Positions 44,422-54,177 are shown, numbered from the stretch's first letter. The stretch: 64,000 bases of DNA from Phytohabitans houttuyneae (GCF_011764425.1 NZ_BLPF01000002.1:992997-1056996), one strand, 5' to 3'. The notes: generated by a model from the letters alone, not told the origin. Made by a program: numbers and translations.

Positions 44422-45716
44422 CCGCCGACACGGCTACCCCCAGCGCGGCCATCCGGGCGGTCTCCTGGAAGGCGCTGGCGGCCTACTCACTGTCGCGGGT
44501 CGTGCCGGTCGCGGTCATTTTCGCCGCCACGCCGGTGCTCATCGGGCTTATCGGGACCACGTCGTACGGGCTTTATACGACCATCACCGCGCTCGTACTC
44601 ATCGCCGAATCGCTTGGGGTCGGCTGGCTGCGGCAGTCGGCGTTGCGGGGAGCCGGCGACCCGCGACAGGCGATGCACCTGCTCCCCAGGTGGTCGATCG
44701 CGTCGGCGGTCAACGGCCCTGCCGCACTGGTGGCCGTCCTTCTTGTGCTGGTGGGCGGCGCGCTGGGCGGGGCCGACGATCCGGTGGTGCTGGTGACGGC
44801 GACCGCGCTGTGCTGCGCCACCGGCTTCTACATGGTCCGCGTGACGCGCGTGCAGCGCGACCTGCAGACCGGCCGGGTCATAGCAATCGAGTGGGTGCGC
44901 GCGATCGTCGGCCTGCTGGCCAGCGTCGCGGTGCACGCCACGCTCCTCGACGGCGCCCCCGCCGCCCTCGCCGGGATGGCCATCGGAAACCTCGCCGGCG
45001 CACTCGCCGCGGGGCGGGGGACAGTGGCCACCTCCCGCGCCCGCACCGGTGCCCGCGCCAACGCGTTGCTGAGAGCCTACTGGAGCTACGGCTGGCCGAT
45101 GTCGCTGTGGCTGGCCGCCTCGTACGGACTGTTGTACGTGGACCGCCTGCTGCTGAGCACGTGGCTGGGACCTGAGGCGGCGGGGCTGTACGGCGCCGTG
45201 GCCGACATCGTCATCCGCGGGTATCTGTTCATCGCCACGCCGATCAGCATGGCCGTGCATCCGCTCGTGATGGCCGCGTGGAACCGGGGGCGGCCGGACC
45301 AGGCGGTGCGGACGCTCGTCGCGTACCAGCGGATCTTGGCTCTTTCGATGCTCGCCGCCACCGTGGCGATGGTCGCGGTCGGGCCGTGGCTGATCCCCAT
45401 CGTGGTCGGCGTGCCGGCGCCCTCGGTGGCGGTGCTCGTGTTTCTGGGCCTGGGGTCGGCGATCTGGCAGTACAGCCTGTTGACCCAGAAGCGGCTGGAG
45501 ATGGCCGGGCGCAGCCGTACGGTGCTGTCGCTGATGGGCGCGGCCGCGCTCGTCACCACGGTGGTGGACATGGTGCTCATCCCCATGGTCGGACCGCTCG
45601 GCGCCGCGGTCGGCCTCGCCGCGGGCGCCGCGGCGTACCAGGCCGGATGCCTGCGCTTGGGCCGGAAGGCGGTCGGTGACTACCGCGGCGGTGCCGTCAA
45701 CAGCTCGGTGTCGTGA
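44418..45716 (+). CDS. Polysaccharide flippase (Wzx/MOP superfamily)
   Basis: 432 aa with about 12 helices. Typical opening SWKALAAYSLSRVVPV and a central SLWLAASYGLLYVDRLLLS segment. It exports lipid-linked repeat units for the Wzy polymerase encoded just upstream. Its last 37 nt overlap the convergent LCP gene. Confidence 0.88.
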   Translation: MTADTATPSAAIRAVSWKALAAYSLSRVVPVAVIFAATPVLIGLIGTTSYGLYTTITALVLIAESLGVGWLRQSALRGAGDPRQAMHLLPRWSIASAVNGPAALVAVLLVLVGGALGGADDPVVLVTATALCCATGFYMVRVTRVQRDLQTGRVIAIEWVRAIVGLLASVAVHATLLDGAPAALAGMAIGNLAGALAAGRGTVATSRARTGARANALLRAYWSYGWPMSLWLAASYGLLYVDRLLLSTWLGPEAAGLYGAVADIVIRGYLFIATPISMAVHPLVMAAWNRGRPDQAVRTLVAYQRILALSMLAATVAMVAVGPWLIPIVVGVPAPSVAVLVFLGLGSAIWQYSLLTQKRLEMAGRSRTVLSLMGAAALVTTVVDMVLIPMVGPLGAAVGLAAGAAAYQAGCLRLGRKAVGDYRGGAVNSSVS

Positions 45717-46639
45717 GTGGACAGATAGTCGTCGAGGCGGTCGGTGCCGACCGCCTTCCAGAACGGCGGACCGAGTTTCGTGTCGAGGAAGACGACGCTG
45801 GCGTCGCCGACCATCCCGGTGCCCGTCACCGGCGCGGTGAGGAAGGTGACCTCGCCGTCGAGCTTGCGGAAGCCGAGTAGCAGCCGCAGCATCTCACCGG
45901 TGCCGAATCCCTTGTCGACGGCGACCGTCCGGGTGACGGCGTCGAGCGCGGCGGCGAGCCGGCGGGGGTCGTCCTCCTGGCCCATCTGCTGCAGCACGGC
46001 CCGGAGGAACTCCTGCTGCCGGCGCACGCGGTCCAGGTCGCCGCGGGGCAGGCCGCGCCGTTCGCGCACGTAGGCGAGCGCGGCCGCGCCGTCGAACCGC
46101 CGCGTGCCGGCGGGGAAGGAGACGAAGTGCGGGTCCGTCACCTGCTCGGGCACCGTGAGGACCACGCCGCCGAGGGCGTCGGTCAGCTCGCGGAAGCCCG
46201 CCATGTCGACGACCGCCACGTGGTCGATGCGTACTTTCGTCAGCCGCTCCACGGTGCGCACGGCAAGCGTCTGGCCGCCGTAGGCGTACGCGGCGTTCAC
46301 CTTGTCCATGCCGTGGCCGGGAATGTTGACCCACGAGTCGCGCGGGAGCGAGACGACGTAGGCGTGGTGACGGTCGGCGGTGAGCCGCACCAGCATCAGG
46401 GCGTCGCTGCGTGCCGGTGAGGTGTCCTGTTCGGAGTCGATGCCGGCGAGCAGGATGGTCAGCGCCCGCTCCGGGGATGGTGGCGGCCGCTCGGTGGCCG
46501 GGATGGCGGCGAAGGGATCAGGCAGCGTTCGCATGGCGCCCAGCCGGTGACGGGCCACGAGGTGAATCGACAAGCCAGCGATGGCTACCACAAGTACCAA
46601 AAAAGACAGACAAAGCAGGATGATCCGCGGCACACGCAT
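45680..46639 (-). CDS. LytR-CpsA-Psr (LCP) family cell-wall polymer transferase
   Basis: 319 aa. One N-terminal membrane anchor (about residues 7-28) and an LCP domain: LLAGIDSEQDT, RSDALMLVRL (Arg/Asp for lipid and metal), SLPRDSWVNIPG, KVNAAYAYGG and RQQEFLRAVL. It attaches the exported polysaccharide to peptidoglycan. The tail overlaps the flippase gene on the opposite strand. Confidence 0.93.
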   Translation of the reverse strand: MRVPRIILLCLSFLVLVVAIAGLSIHLVARHRLGAMRTLPDPFAAIPATERPPPSPERALTILLAGIDSEQDTSPARSDALMLVRLTADRHHAYVVSLPRDSWVNIPGHGMDKVNAAYAYGGQTLAVRTVERLTKVRIDHVAVVDMAGFRELTDALGGVVLTVPEQVTDPHFVSFPAGTRRFDGAAALAYVRERRGLPRGDLDRVRRQQEFLRAVLQQMGQEDDPRRLAAALDAVTRTVAVDKGFGTGEMLRLLLGFRKLDGEVTFLTAPVTGTGMVGDASVVFLDTKLGPPFWKAVGTDRLDDYLSTHDTELLTAPPR

Positions 46640-46679
46640 GTTGACGAATTGTACCGGTTTGCTCGCTTAGACTGCCTAT

Positions 46680-47764
46680 GTGCTGAGAGTGCCGCTGGGC
46701 GACATTTTGGGAAGATGCCAGAGCGACACCGACCTCGGATCGGTCGGTGCCCACGTGGCAGGCAAGCGGGTCCTGGTGGTGGGGCGGGCGGCTCCATCGG
46801 CTCGGAGATCTCCCGTCAGGTGCGCGATCTCGATCCCGCGGAGCTGGTCCTCGTCGACCGGGACGAGTCCGCGCTGCATGCGGTGCAGCTCTCGCTGTAC
46901 GGCCGGGCGTTGCTGAGCACGCCGGACACGGTCCTGGCCGACCTGCGCGACGCGGACGCGATACAGGCGATTTTCGCCACCCGGCAGCCGCAGGTCGTCT
47001 TCCACGCCGCGGCGCTCAAGCACCTCCCGCTCCTGCAGCTGTTTCCCGGCGAGGCGGTCAAGACCAACGTGTGGGGCACCCAGGTCCTGCTCGAAGCGGC
47101 GCGCGACGTCGAGTCCTTCGTCAACATCTCGACGGACAAGGCCGCCAACCCGACGAGCGTTCTTGGCTACTCCAAGCGCATCACCGAGCGGCTCACCGCC
47201 CACGCCGCGACAAGGCACCCGGGCAGGTTCCTGAGTGTGCGCTTCGGCAACGTGCTCGGCAGCCGGGGTTCGGTGCTGACCGCTTTCGAGGCGCAGGCCG
47301 CGGCGGGCGGTCCGATCACGGTGACGCACCCTGAGGTGACCCGGTACCTGATGACCGTGCAGGAGGCCGTGCACCTCGTCATCCAGGCGACCGCCATCGG
47401 GCGGTGCGGCGAGGTGCTGGTGGCGAACATGGGCGCTCCGGTCGCGATCGAGTCGGTCGCCCGGCGCATCCTGGCGGCTCGCGGCGACATGTCGGTCGAC
47501 ATCGTCTACACCGGACTGCGTCCGGGCGAGAAGCTCCACGAGGACCTGTTCAGCTGCGACGAGACGGCCAGGGCGACGGCGCACCCGCTGATCTCGTGCG
47601 TCGACGTGCCCCCGCTGGACCCGGAAGAGCTGCGCTTCCTCGACGCGTACGCCAGCCCCGAGACGGTCACCGCCCACCTGGCTCTCGCCTGCCAGCTGGG
47701 GATCGACGGTTGGCGGCCGGACGAACCCGAATTGCTGGGTGTTTTGTCCAAGGTGGACGCCTGA
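46680..47764 (+). CDS. CapD-like nucleotide-sugar 4,6-dehydratase (apparent frameshift)
   Basis: Start GTG 46680, possibly leaderless (TAGACT ends 6 nt upstream). The first 35 residues end in KRVLVVG. The frame then shifts at the GGGG run 46781-46784. One extra G gives VLVVGAGGSIGSEISRQV and a 361-aa protein. The Rossmann motif is GAGGSIG, and STDKAANPTSVLGYSKR is the catalytic region with Leu where classical SDRs have Tyr, as in PglF-type dehydratases. It lacks the N-terminal membrane domain of CapD/WbpM. It feeds a 4-keto sugar to the DegT enzyme. Confidence 0.85.
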
Positions 47765-47784
47765 AACCGACATATCCTTTCTAA

Positions 47785-49182
47785 GTGGATTTACCTGGCG
47801 TCTTGCGCGCGATCCGGCGAAGCTGGTGGGTCGTGGCCCTCATCACCGGGCTGGCCGCCGGCACGATGGGCCTGCTGACGATTCTGGCCGTTCCCCAGTA
47901 CGCGACCTCGGTCACGTTCTTTGTCACCACCCCGAGCCAAGGGCTCTCCGATGCGTACCAAGGTGGTTTGTTCTCGGCGCAGCGGGTGACCTCGTACGCC
48001 ACCCTGCTCGAAGGCGACCGGCTCGCCCAGGCGATCGCGGCCGACGCGTCGCTCGGCCTGTCGCCGCGCCAGGTGCAGGAGCGGATCACGGCGCGCGTGG
48101 TGCCCGATACGGTGCTGCTGGAAGCGACCGTCACCGACTCCTCCAAGGCGCGCTCGAAGGCGCTCGCCGAGGCCCTCGCCGCGGATTTCCGGACCCTGGT
48201 ACAGGTGCTGGAGACGCCGCCGGGGCAGTCCACCGCGACCGTCAAGGTGGACGTCGTCGCGGGGCCCACGCCCGACGACGCGCCGGTCTCGCCGAAGCCG
48301 GTGCGCAACCTCGGCCTCGCGACGCTGCTCGGGCTGCTGCTCGGCGCCGGCGCCGCGGTCCTGCGGGAAAAGCTCGACTCCACGGTGAAGTCGGCGGAAG
48401 AGCTCCGCGACGCGACCGACGCGCCGACGCTGGCGGTCGTACCCTTCGACGCCAAGGCGGCCGACGCTCCACTGTTGACGGAGGCGGCGTCCTGCTCCCG
48501 CAGCGAGTCGCTGCGGCACCTGCGGACCAACCTCCAGTTCGCCGACGTCGACGGGCCGGTGCGCACGCTCGTCGTCACCAGTGCCGTGCCTGGTGAAGGC
48601 AAGTCGACCACGGCGGTGAACACGGCGATCACGTTCGCGCAGGCCGACAAGCGCGTGCTGCTGATCGACGCCGACCTGCGGCGCCCGAAGGTGGCCGAGT
48701 ACCTCGACCTCGAAGGCGCGGTCGGCCTGTCCAATGTGCTGGCTGGGCAGGTAGGCATCGAAGACGTCGTGCAGCACTGGGGCCGGCACCAGCTGTTCGT
48801 CCTCCCGAGCGGCTCCGTCCCGCCCAACCCGAGCGAGCTGCTCGGCTCCCGGGCGATGGCGCACCTGCTCGCCCGGCAACGCGAGCACTACGACCTCATC
48901 GTCATCGACACGCCGCCCCTGGTGCCGGTCACCGACGCCGCCGTGCTCACCGCGATGGCGGACGGCGCAGTGATGGTCGCCCGGTCGGGCAAGACCTCCA
49001 CCGCGCAGATCAGGACCGGGCTCGCCCGGCTCCGCGCAGTCGACGCGCGGGTGCTCGGCTGCGTGCTGAACATGCAGGCGACGAAGGCGAGTGACGGGTA
49101 CTACGCCTACTACGGCCAGCAGCACGACGGCAAGCACCGCACGCGGCAGCGCGACGCCGCGGATCTGGTCAGGGCAGCTTGA
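47785..49182 (+). CDS. Bacterial tyrosine autokinase (Wzc/CapAB-like)
   Basis: 465 aa from GTG 47785, 20 nt after the CapD stop, without a clear ribosome-binding site. A Wzz domain with two membrane helices (about 15-35 and 172-192) is followed by a kinase with Walker A VPGEGKSTT, Walker A' LLIDADLRRP and Walker B LIVIDTPP. The C-terminal tyrosine cluster DGYYAYYGQ is the autophosphorylation tail. It controls polymer length and assembly. The cognate phosphatase gene overlaps convergently by 14 nt. Confidence 0.92.
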   Translation: MDLPGVLRAIRRSWWVVALITGLAAGTMGLLTILAVPQYATSVTFFVTTPSQGLSDAYQGGLFSAQRVTSYATLLEGDRLAQAIAADASLGLSPRQVQERITARVVPDTVLLEATVTDSSKARSKALAEALAADFRTLVQVLETPPGQSTATVKVDVVAGPTPDDAPVSPKPVRNLGLATLLGLLLGAGAAVLREKLDSTVKSAEELRDATDAPTLAVVPFDAKAADAPLLTEAASCSRSESLRHLRTNLQFADVDGPVRTLVVTSAVPGEGKSTTAVNTAITFAQADKRVLLIDADLRRPKVAEYLDLEGAVGLSNVLAGQVGIEDVVQHWGRHQLFVLPSGSVPPNPSELLGSRAMAHLLARQREHYDLIVIDTPPLVPVTDAAVLTAMADGAVMVARSGKTSTAQIRTGLARLRAVDARVLGCVLNMQATKASDGYYAYYGQQHDGKHRTRQRDAADLVRAA

Positions 49183-49693
49183 GGACGGCCAGCACGGGCG
49201 CGAGATCGCGCTGGATCAGCCGCAGACAGGCGCGCATGTCGTCGAGCGTGCCGGCCACCGGATCGGCGATCTCGTCGCTGGACGGCGGCACCGGCTGGAC
49301 GTTGCTCCGCACCGCGACGACCGCCTCCAGCACACCGTCCACAGTGGTGGGCGCGCGCAGCCCGGCCGCCTCGACGAGCCGGGCGAACTGCCGGAGCGTG
49401 AAGACCTGGCCTAGCTGGCGTGGCGCCAGGCGGGTGCACGCGCCGCGTTGCTCCCGCGTCGCCGTCAAGGTGAGCGAGGCCTCGCCGACAAGGCTCGCTG
49501 TGAGCGCGCGGCTGCGGAAGCCCGACGCGTCGATCCCTTCCTCGGCGAGGGCGGTCAAGGCGTGCGGATGCACCGGGCGGCCGGCGACCGCGTGCGTGCC
49601 GGCGCTGACCGCCGCACCACCCGTAGTGGCGCGGGCAAGAAACTCGGCCATCGGCGACCGGCACAGGTTTCCCTGGCAGACAAAGAGCAGCAC
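49169..49693 (-). CDS. Low-molecular-weight protein tyrosine phosphatase (Wzb-like)
   Basis: 174 aa. P-loop VCQGNLCRSPMAE (C-x5-R with catalytic Cys and Arg) and the general acid Asp in EIADPVAG. It dephosphorylates the adjacent tyrosine kinase, cycling polymer assembly. The C-terminal half (about 80-140) is longer and more divergent than in classic LMW-PTPs. Divergent from the priming transferase gene, with 18 nt between starts. Confidence 0.9.
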   Translation of the reverse strand: MLLFVCQGNLCRSPMAEFLARATTGGAAVSAGTHAVAGRPVHPHALTALAEEGIDASGFRSRALTASLVGEASLTLTATREQRGACTRLAPRQLGQVFTLRQFARLVEAAGLRAPTTVDGVLEAVVAVRSNVQPVPPSSDEIADPVAGTLDDMRACLRLIQRDLAPVLAVLKLP

Positions 49694-49711
49694 GAGTGCA
49701 GATGGTAGAAG

Positions 49712-50398
49712 ATGAACGGTCGCACATCACTGTCCACAAAGGGCACCGGCGCGTCGGCCCGGTACGTCAAGCGCGCGATCGACCTCGTTGTCGGCGGCCT
49801 GCTGCTGGTGCTGCTCGCACCGGTGATGGCGGTGGTCGCGCTCGCACTGCTCGTCCACTCGGGCCGACCGGCGCTCTTCCGGCAGGTACGCCCCGGGCTG
49901 CACCAGGTGCCGTGGACGATGTGCAAGTTCCGCACGATGCGGCCGGCCCGCGACCGCGCCGAGTTCTGGCACGGCGATGACGAACGCACGACGAAGCTCG
50001 GCCTTCTCCTGCGCCGCACCAGCCTCGATGAGCTGCCGCAGCTGGTGCACGTCGTGACCGGGCGGATGAGCCTCGTCGGGCCGCGCCCGCTGCTCATGGA
50101 GTACCTGCCCCGCTACAGCGCGCACCACCTGCGGCGGCACGAGATGCGCCCGGGCATCACAGGTCTGGCCCAGGTCAGCGGGCGCAGCTGGCTCACGATG
50201 CGCCAGCGGCTCGACCTCGACGTGCGTTACGTGGACGAATGGTCGCTGTGGCTCGACCTGCGCATCCTGGCCCGCACGCTGATCGTGCCCTTCCAGCAGG
50301 GGCACGCCACGGGGCAGACCATCGCCGACATCGACGACCTGAACCTCTGCGGCGACCGGGACGACGAGCCGGTCCGGTCCGCTTCCAGTTCCCGCTGA
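49712..50398 (+). CDS. Undecaprenyl-phosphate sugar phosphotransferase (priming transferase)
   Basis: 228 aa. A membrane-inserted segment lies near residues 24-47, followed by the catalytic domain: CKFRTMRPA, RRTSLDELPQL, MSLVGPRPLLMEYLP and MRPGITGLAQVSGRS, all typical of the WbaP/PglC/sugar-transferase superfamily. It starts repeat-unit synthesis by moving sugar-1-phosphate to undecaprenyl phosphate. A short, single-domain form without the WbaP N-terminal membrane domain. Confidence 0.93.
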   Translation: MNGRTSLSTKGTGASARYVKRAIDLVVGGLLLVLLAPVMAVVALALLVHSGRPALFRQVRPGLHQVPWTMCKFRTMRPARDRAEFWHGDDERTTKLGLLLRRTSLDELPQLVHVVTGRMSLVGPRPLLMEYLPRYSAHHLRRHEMRPGITGLAQVSGRSWLTMRQRLDLDVRYVDEWSLWLDLRILARTLIVPFQQGHATGQTIADIDDLNLCGDRDDEPVRSASSSR

Positions 50399-50482
50399 CC
50401 CCGCCCGTTAAGCCCCGATTTGCCGGGCCTCCTGTCCCTGAAGTAACGCGCGCGGTGCCCGAGGCGCTTGTTGGGGAAGAGG

Positions 50483-50561
50483 GCCGGGACGGGACGCTGC
50501 TCGGGTTGCGTAGGCCCTGCCGGTGCCTCCCCGTACACCGGCGGGGCCGTCCCGTCCCGGC
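50483..50561. other. Long nested hairpin before the Ser/Thr kinase
   Basis: The outer arms GCCGGGACGGGAC (50483-50495) and GTCCCGTCCCGGC (50549-50561) pair perfectly. The inner arms GGCCCTGCCGGTG (50513-50525) and CACCGGCGGGGCC (50536-50548) pair with one G-U. The 3' arms are contiguous, so the two stems stack into 26 bp with one 17-nt bulge. It could be a terminator for the priming transferase or a structured RNA. The rest of the 248-nt intergenic region shows nothing else. Confidence 0.6.
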
Positions 50562-50646
50562 TGCCTGACGTCCGCCTTCGGTCCGCCGACCGCGGTGGGG
50601 GTGGTACGCGGCCGCGCTTGCCGGGCAGGGAAGGGGACTGGGGGAC

Positions 50647-52095
50647 GTGATCAACGGGATGGTCGGCGACCGGTACCGGCTGCAGGAGCGGCTCGGCCGG
50701 GGCGGGACCGCCACGGTGTGGCGCGGCGTGGACATTGACACCGGCGAGCCGGTCGCGGTGAAAGTGCTGGACGCCGCGCTGGCGTCCCGGCCGGTGATGG
50801 TGGAGCGGCTACGCCGCGAGGCCGAAGCGGTGGCCCGGCTGGCCCATCCGAACATCGTGGCCGCCCGTGACGCCGGAATCGGTCACGACGCCACCTACCT
50901 GGCCATGGAACTGGTCGACGGGCCCACCGTCGCCGACCTGCTGACCAGCGGTGGGCCGCTGCCGGTCGAGCAAGCCATCACGATCGCCGAACAGGTGTGC
51001 GCCGCACTCTCGGCCGCGCACGCCGCCGGCGTCATCCACCGCGACATCAAGCCCGGCAACCTGATCGTCGACCGGACCGGTGTGGTGAAGGTGTGCGACT
51101 TCGGCATCGCCCAGTTGCGTACCCGGGACGCCCAGGCCGCGCTGACCGGGCCGAGCGAGGCGGTCGGCACCTGCGAGTACATGGCGCCGGAGCAGGCCAA
51201 CGGCGAGCCGATCGACGCCCGCACCGACCTGTACTCGCTGGGCTGCGTGCTGTACGCGATGCTCACCGGGCATCCGCCGTTTCTGGAACAGACCGCCATC
51301 GCGGTGATGCACCAGCACCTGCACCGCCTGCCCGCGCCGGTGCGGACCGTCCGTCCGGACGTGCCCGCCGAGCTCGACGAGCTCATCGGACGGCTGCTGG
51401 CCAAACGTGCGCGGGACCGGCCGAACACCGCGACCGAGGCACGCGCCCGGCTGACGGCCATCCGCACCGCCCCGACCGGCGCCGGGCCGCTGCCCGCCAC
51501 CATGGCCGGCCTGAGCCCGACGACCGCCGTGCTGGCCCGGCCGAGCGGCCGGCGTCGCGCTGCCGCGCGGGGCGTGTCGCCGCGATGGTCCGCCGCGCGG
51601 GACGGGTTGGCCCGGTGGTGGCTCAGCGTGGTGGCCGCCGCGGTGGTCCTGGCCACGGCCGTGACCGTGACCGCCGTGGTCGTCGGCCGCGACCCGTCCG
51701 GCCATCCCGCGCCGGTGGCGGCCGCACCGACGCCCGCCGTGGAGGCGGCACCGCCCGCGGCGTCGACACCCGCCGAGCAGGCGCCCACCACCGCGGCGAC
51801 GCCGGCACCGGCCCGGACGGGCCCGGCCACCGTGATCGACCGGCTCGCGGCTCTGGCCGGCACCGTGCAGGAGCAGGTCGACGCCGGCGCCCTCACCGCC
51901 GAGGCCGGGCGGGACCTGGTGCGCCAGATCGGCGAGGCCGCGGTCGCGGTGCAGGCCGGCAAGGCGGACAAGGGTGTGAAGAAGCTCCGCGAGGTGGACA
52001 AGCGGCTGGCCGAGCTGCGCCGGGACGGCAAGCTGACCGCCGCCGGGTTCGCCGCGCTCGACGTTGTCGCCCCGATCATCGCCGCGCTCCGATGA
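50647..52095 (+). CDS. PknB-like Ser/Thr protein kinase with extracellular tail
   Basis: 482 aa from GTG 50647 (ATG 50659 is possible). Kinase domain about 8-265: glycine loop [10 protein letters not shown], Lys in VAVKVL, catalytic [20 protein letters not shown] and APEQANG. A Pro/Arg linker leads to a membrane helix at about 322-347. The external part is Pro/Ala/Thr-rich and ends in a helical domain ([20 protein letters not shown]). Not a PASTA kinase. The extracellular ligand is unknown. Confidence 0.93.
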   Translation: MINGMVGDRYRLQERLGRGGTATVWRGVDIDTGEPVAVKVLDAALASRPVMVERLRREAEAVARLAHPNIVAARDAGIGHDATYLAMELVDGPTVADLLTSGGPLPVEQAITIAEQVCAALSAAHAAGVIHRDIKPGNLIVDRTGVVKVCDFGIAQLRTRDAQAALTGPSEAVGTCEYMAPEQANGEPIDARTDLYSLGCVLYAMLTGHPPFLEQTAIAVMHQHLHRLPAPVRTVRPDVPAELDELIGRLLAKRARDRPNTATEARARLTAIRTAPTGAGPLPATMAGLSPTTAVLARPSGRRRAAARGVSPRWSAARDGLARWWLSVVAAAVVLATAVTVTAVVVGRDPSGHPAPVAAAPTPAVEAAPPAASTPAEQAPTTAATPAPARTGPATVIDRLAALAGTVQEQVDAGALTAEAGRDLVRQIGEAAVAVQAGKADKGVKKLREVDKRLAELRRDGKLTAAGFAALDVVAPIIAALR

Positions 52096-52110
52096 CCCGT
52101 CTCGTTCGGA

Positions 52111-52734
52111 TCAGCTACCGAACAGGGTGCCGCCGTATTTCAGGACGACCGCCAGGGCGAGGATCAGCAGCCAGATGGTGACGGCGATGAGGTCCAGATC
52201 GGCGTCGACGGCGGACCTCAGCACCGCGCTGGCCCGGGCGGGTAGGAACAGGTTGCCGTCGCGGATGTTCACGTGGGTAAGCGTCGCGAACACCAGCGTT
52301 GTCGAGACGGTGACCAGCAGACACCACGGGCACAGCGCGCCGATGTCGAACATGGCCTGGTAGAACAGCCAGTAGGCGAAGGCGAAGCCCAGCGTGTAGA
52401 CAGCCTGCGCGGCGAGCATGAACCAGCGCGGAAACCGGACGCCACCCAGGCTCGCCACCGCAATGGTGATCACGACGGGCTCCGCGACCAACCCGAGGAA
52501 CGCGTTCGGAAACCCGAACAGCTGGGCCTGCCATGAGCTGGCGACCGTGCCGCAGCTGATGACAGCGTTGATGTTGCAGGACAGGTCGACGTTCGGGTCC
52601 TCCACCAGGCGTAGCGCGTCGATCGACAGGACGAAGGACGCGGCGAGGCTCAGGCAGGCGGACAGCAACATCGTTCCGAAGATCCACCCGTTTGCGTGGC
52701 GGAGCCGCCGCGCGCGGGCGACCAGCTCGGTCAC
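52111..52734 (-). CDS. Vitamin K epoxide reductase (VKOR) family protein
   Basis: 207 aa from GTG 52734 (overlaps the DsbA stop by 4 bp). Four to five helices. The active-site CxxC is in GALCPWCLL and the loop cysteine pair is in DLSCNINAVISCG. It reoxidises a DsbA-like partner using menaquinone, the actinobacterial equivalent of DsbB. The coupling to the upstream DsbA gene fits this exactly. Confidence 0.95.
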   Translation of the reverse strand: MTELVARARRLRHANGWIFGTMLLSACLSLAASFVLSIDALRLVEDPNVDLSCNINAVISCGTVASSWQAQLFGFPNAFLGLVAEPVVITIAVASLGGVRFPRWFMLAAQAVYTLGFAFAYWLFYQAMFDIGALCPWCLLVTVSTTLVFATLTHVNIRDGNLFLPARASAVLRSAVDADLDLIAVTIWLLILALAVVLKYGGTLFGS

Positions 52735-53501
52735 GACCGGGCCTTCGCCGCCGTCACGGCTTCGGTCAAGGGTCCCACCGTGTAGAGGTCGCCGGTGAAC
52801 CGTGTGCCGTTGATCTTCACGGTGGGTGTACTCGTCACGCCGGTCTCGAACACCGCGCTGGTCGAGGCCGCCAGCCACGGCTCGAAGCTGCCTTCCGCAA
52901 ACCGCGCCACCGTCGCGGGCGGGACGCCGCTGTCGCTGGCGAGCCGGGCGATCTCATCGTCGGACAGTCCGCGGCTGCCCTCCGCCGGCTGGCTGGCGAA
53001 CAGCGCGGCGCTGAAAGCCAGGACCTTGTCCGGAGCCTGGTCGCCGACCGTGGCAATCGCATTCGCTGCCCGGGTGGAGTACCGGGTGCCTCGCGACATC
53101 TTGTCCAGGAACGACAGTGGATACAGATGGACGCGGACCTCGCCATCGGCGACCATCCGAGCAAGCTCGCCGCTGTTCGCGCGCTCGAACCGCCCGCAGT
53201 ACGGGCACATGTAGTCCAGGTAGATCTCAAGCTGTACGGGCGCGCCGGCCTTGCCCAGGGCCAGCGCGCCTTGGGCGGTGGCGATTGCCGGGGCAACCAG
53301 ACGCTCACGCGCAGCGGCGCTCTGCTTGTCACCGCTGGCTCCGGCGGCGTTGAGGACAGCCACCACGATCGCGACGACCAAGCCAATAATGACCAGCCCA
53401 CCGGCGAAGGCCAGGACGCGATTGCGTCGCGTCGTACGTCGCTGGGCTGCATCCCGGGCGATGCGTCGCTCACGGGTCGCTTCTCGCGCCTGCTTTCCCA
53501 C
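52731..53501 (-). CDS. DsbA-like membrane-anchored thiol-disulfide oxidoreductase
   Basis: 256 aa. A basic cytoplasmic N-terminus and one membrane helix (about 28-52) precede a thioredoxin fold with DYMCPYCGRFE (CPYC active site) and the cis-Pro in TSTPTVKING. It introduces disulfides into exported proteins and is recharged by the VKOR protein encoded next. Disulfide-rich secreted proteins such as the GH5 enzyme would be clients. Confidence 0.95.
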   Translation of the reverse strand: MGKQAREATRERRIARDAAQRRTTRRNRVLAFAGGLVIIGLVVAIVVAVLNAAGASGDKQSAAARERLVAPAIATAQGALALGKAGAPVQLEIYLDYMCPYCGRFERANSGELARMVADGEVRVHLYPLSFLDKMSRGTRYSTRAANAIATVGDQAPDKVLAFSAALFASQPAEGSRGLSDDEIARLASDSGVPPATVARFAEGSFEPWLAASTSAVFETGVTSTPTVKINGTRFTGDLYTVGPLTEAVTAAKARS

Positions 53502-53686
53502 CGTCGCGTCTCCTCACTGGACGATTCGCCCGTCCAGTGTTTCGCCGTGTCTGTCACAGCGGTGGGGGCGAAGGACCGGTCTGTGCGGGACCTTGAGCCC
53601 GAGATAGAGACCCGTGCTGACGCCCACGGTCGAGTTGATAAGTGTCCGGACCGGCGACGATCCTCCGCGTGTCAGCCGTCGTGGGC

Positions 53687-53977
53687 TCAGTCGCCGAGGG
53701 ACCAGTCGCTCGGATCGTCGGGACTACCGCTACGTCCACCGGTGAGGTCGGCGCCGATCATGCACGCGTTGGATAGTTTGGCCGCGGTGAAACGTGCGCT
53801 TTGTGCGTTGGCGTGCGCCAAGATCACCGATTCGGCGGCGACGTTGGTGAAATCCGCTCCGCTTAGATGGCGCGCGTTGAACGGCAGGGTAACGCATCCA
53901 GGCCCATGCGCGCTTGTTAAGACGTTGGCTGGGGCGGGTCGCCATGGACTCGGGTCTCCATCACCGAGAGGCCTGCC
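53687..53977 (-). pseudogene. Fragment of a pentapeptide-repeat protein
   Basis: Minus-strand frame open from 53977 to TGA 53689-53687. It reads HLSGADFTNVAAESVILAHA, then NAQSARFTAAKLSNACMIGA, then DLTGG and an acidic tail: about eight pentapeptide units of the A(D/N)LxX type. There is no ATG, GTG or TTG start before the repeats, so the 5' part is lost. The 185 nt between this and the DsbA gene, and 53981-54177 on the other side, show no gene I can support. Confidence 0.5.
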
Positions 53978-54177
53978 TCAGCCGACCCGCTGCCGCGACT
54001 GCCTACAGTGGACTTGCGGCAAACGGCGGCGCCGACCTCCCGAAGCAGATGTACTCCACGATGTCGTTCGACGACCGCGCCAGGACCCTCGACCCGTTCG
54101 TCAAGCGCGCCGCCTGAACGCGGCGGCGGCACAAACTCCGGCCGCCACCGCGTCCGAGGGCTCGCCTGTGACGGCGA

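Noticed and set aside
53914-54117. 67-aa plus-strand frame after the pentapeptide fragment
   Set aside because: No homology recognised, weak start context, overlaps the minus-strand remnant.
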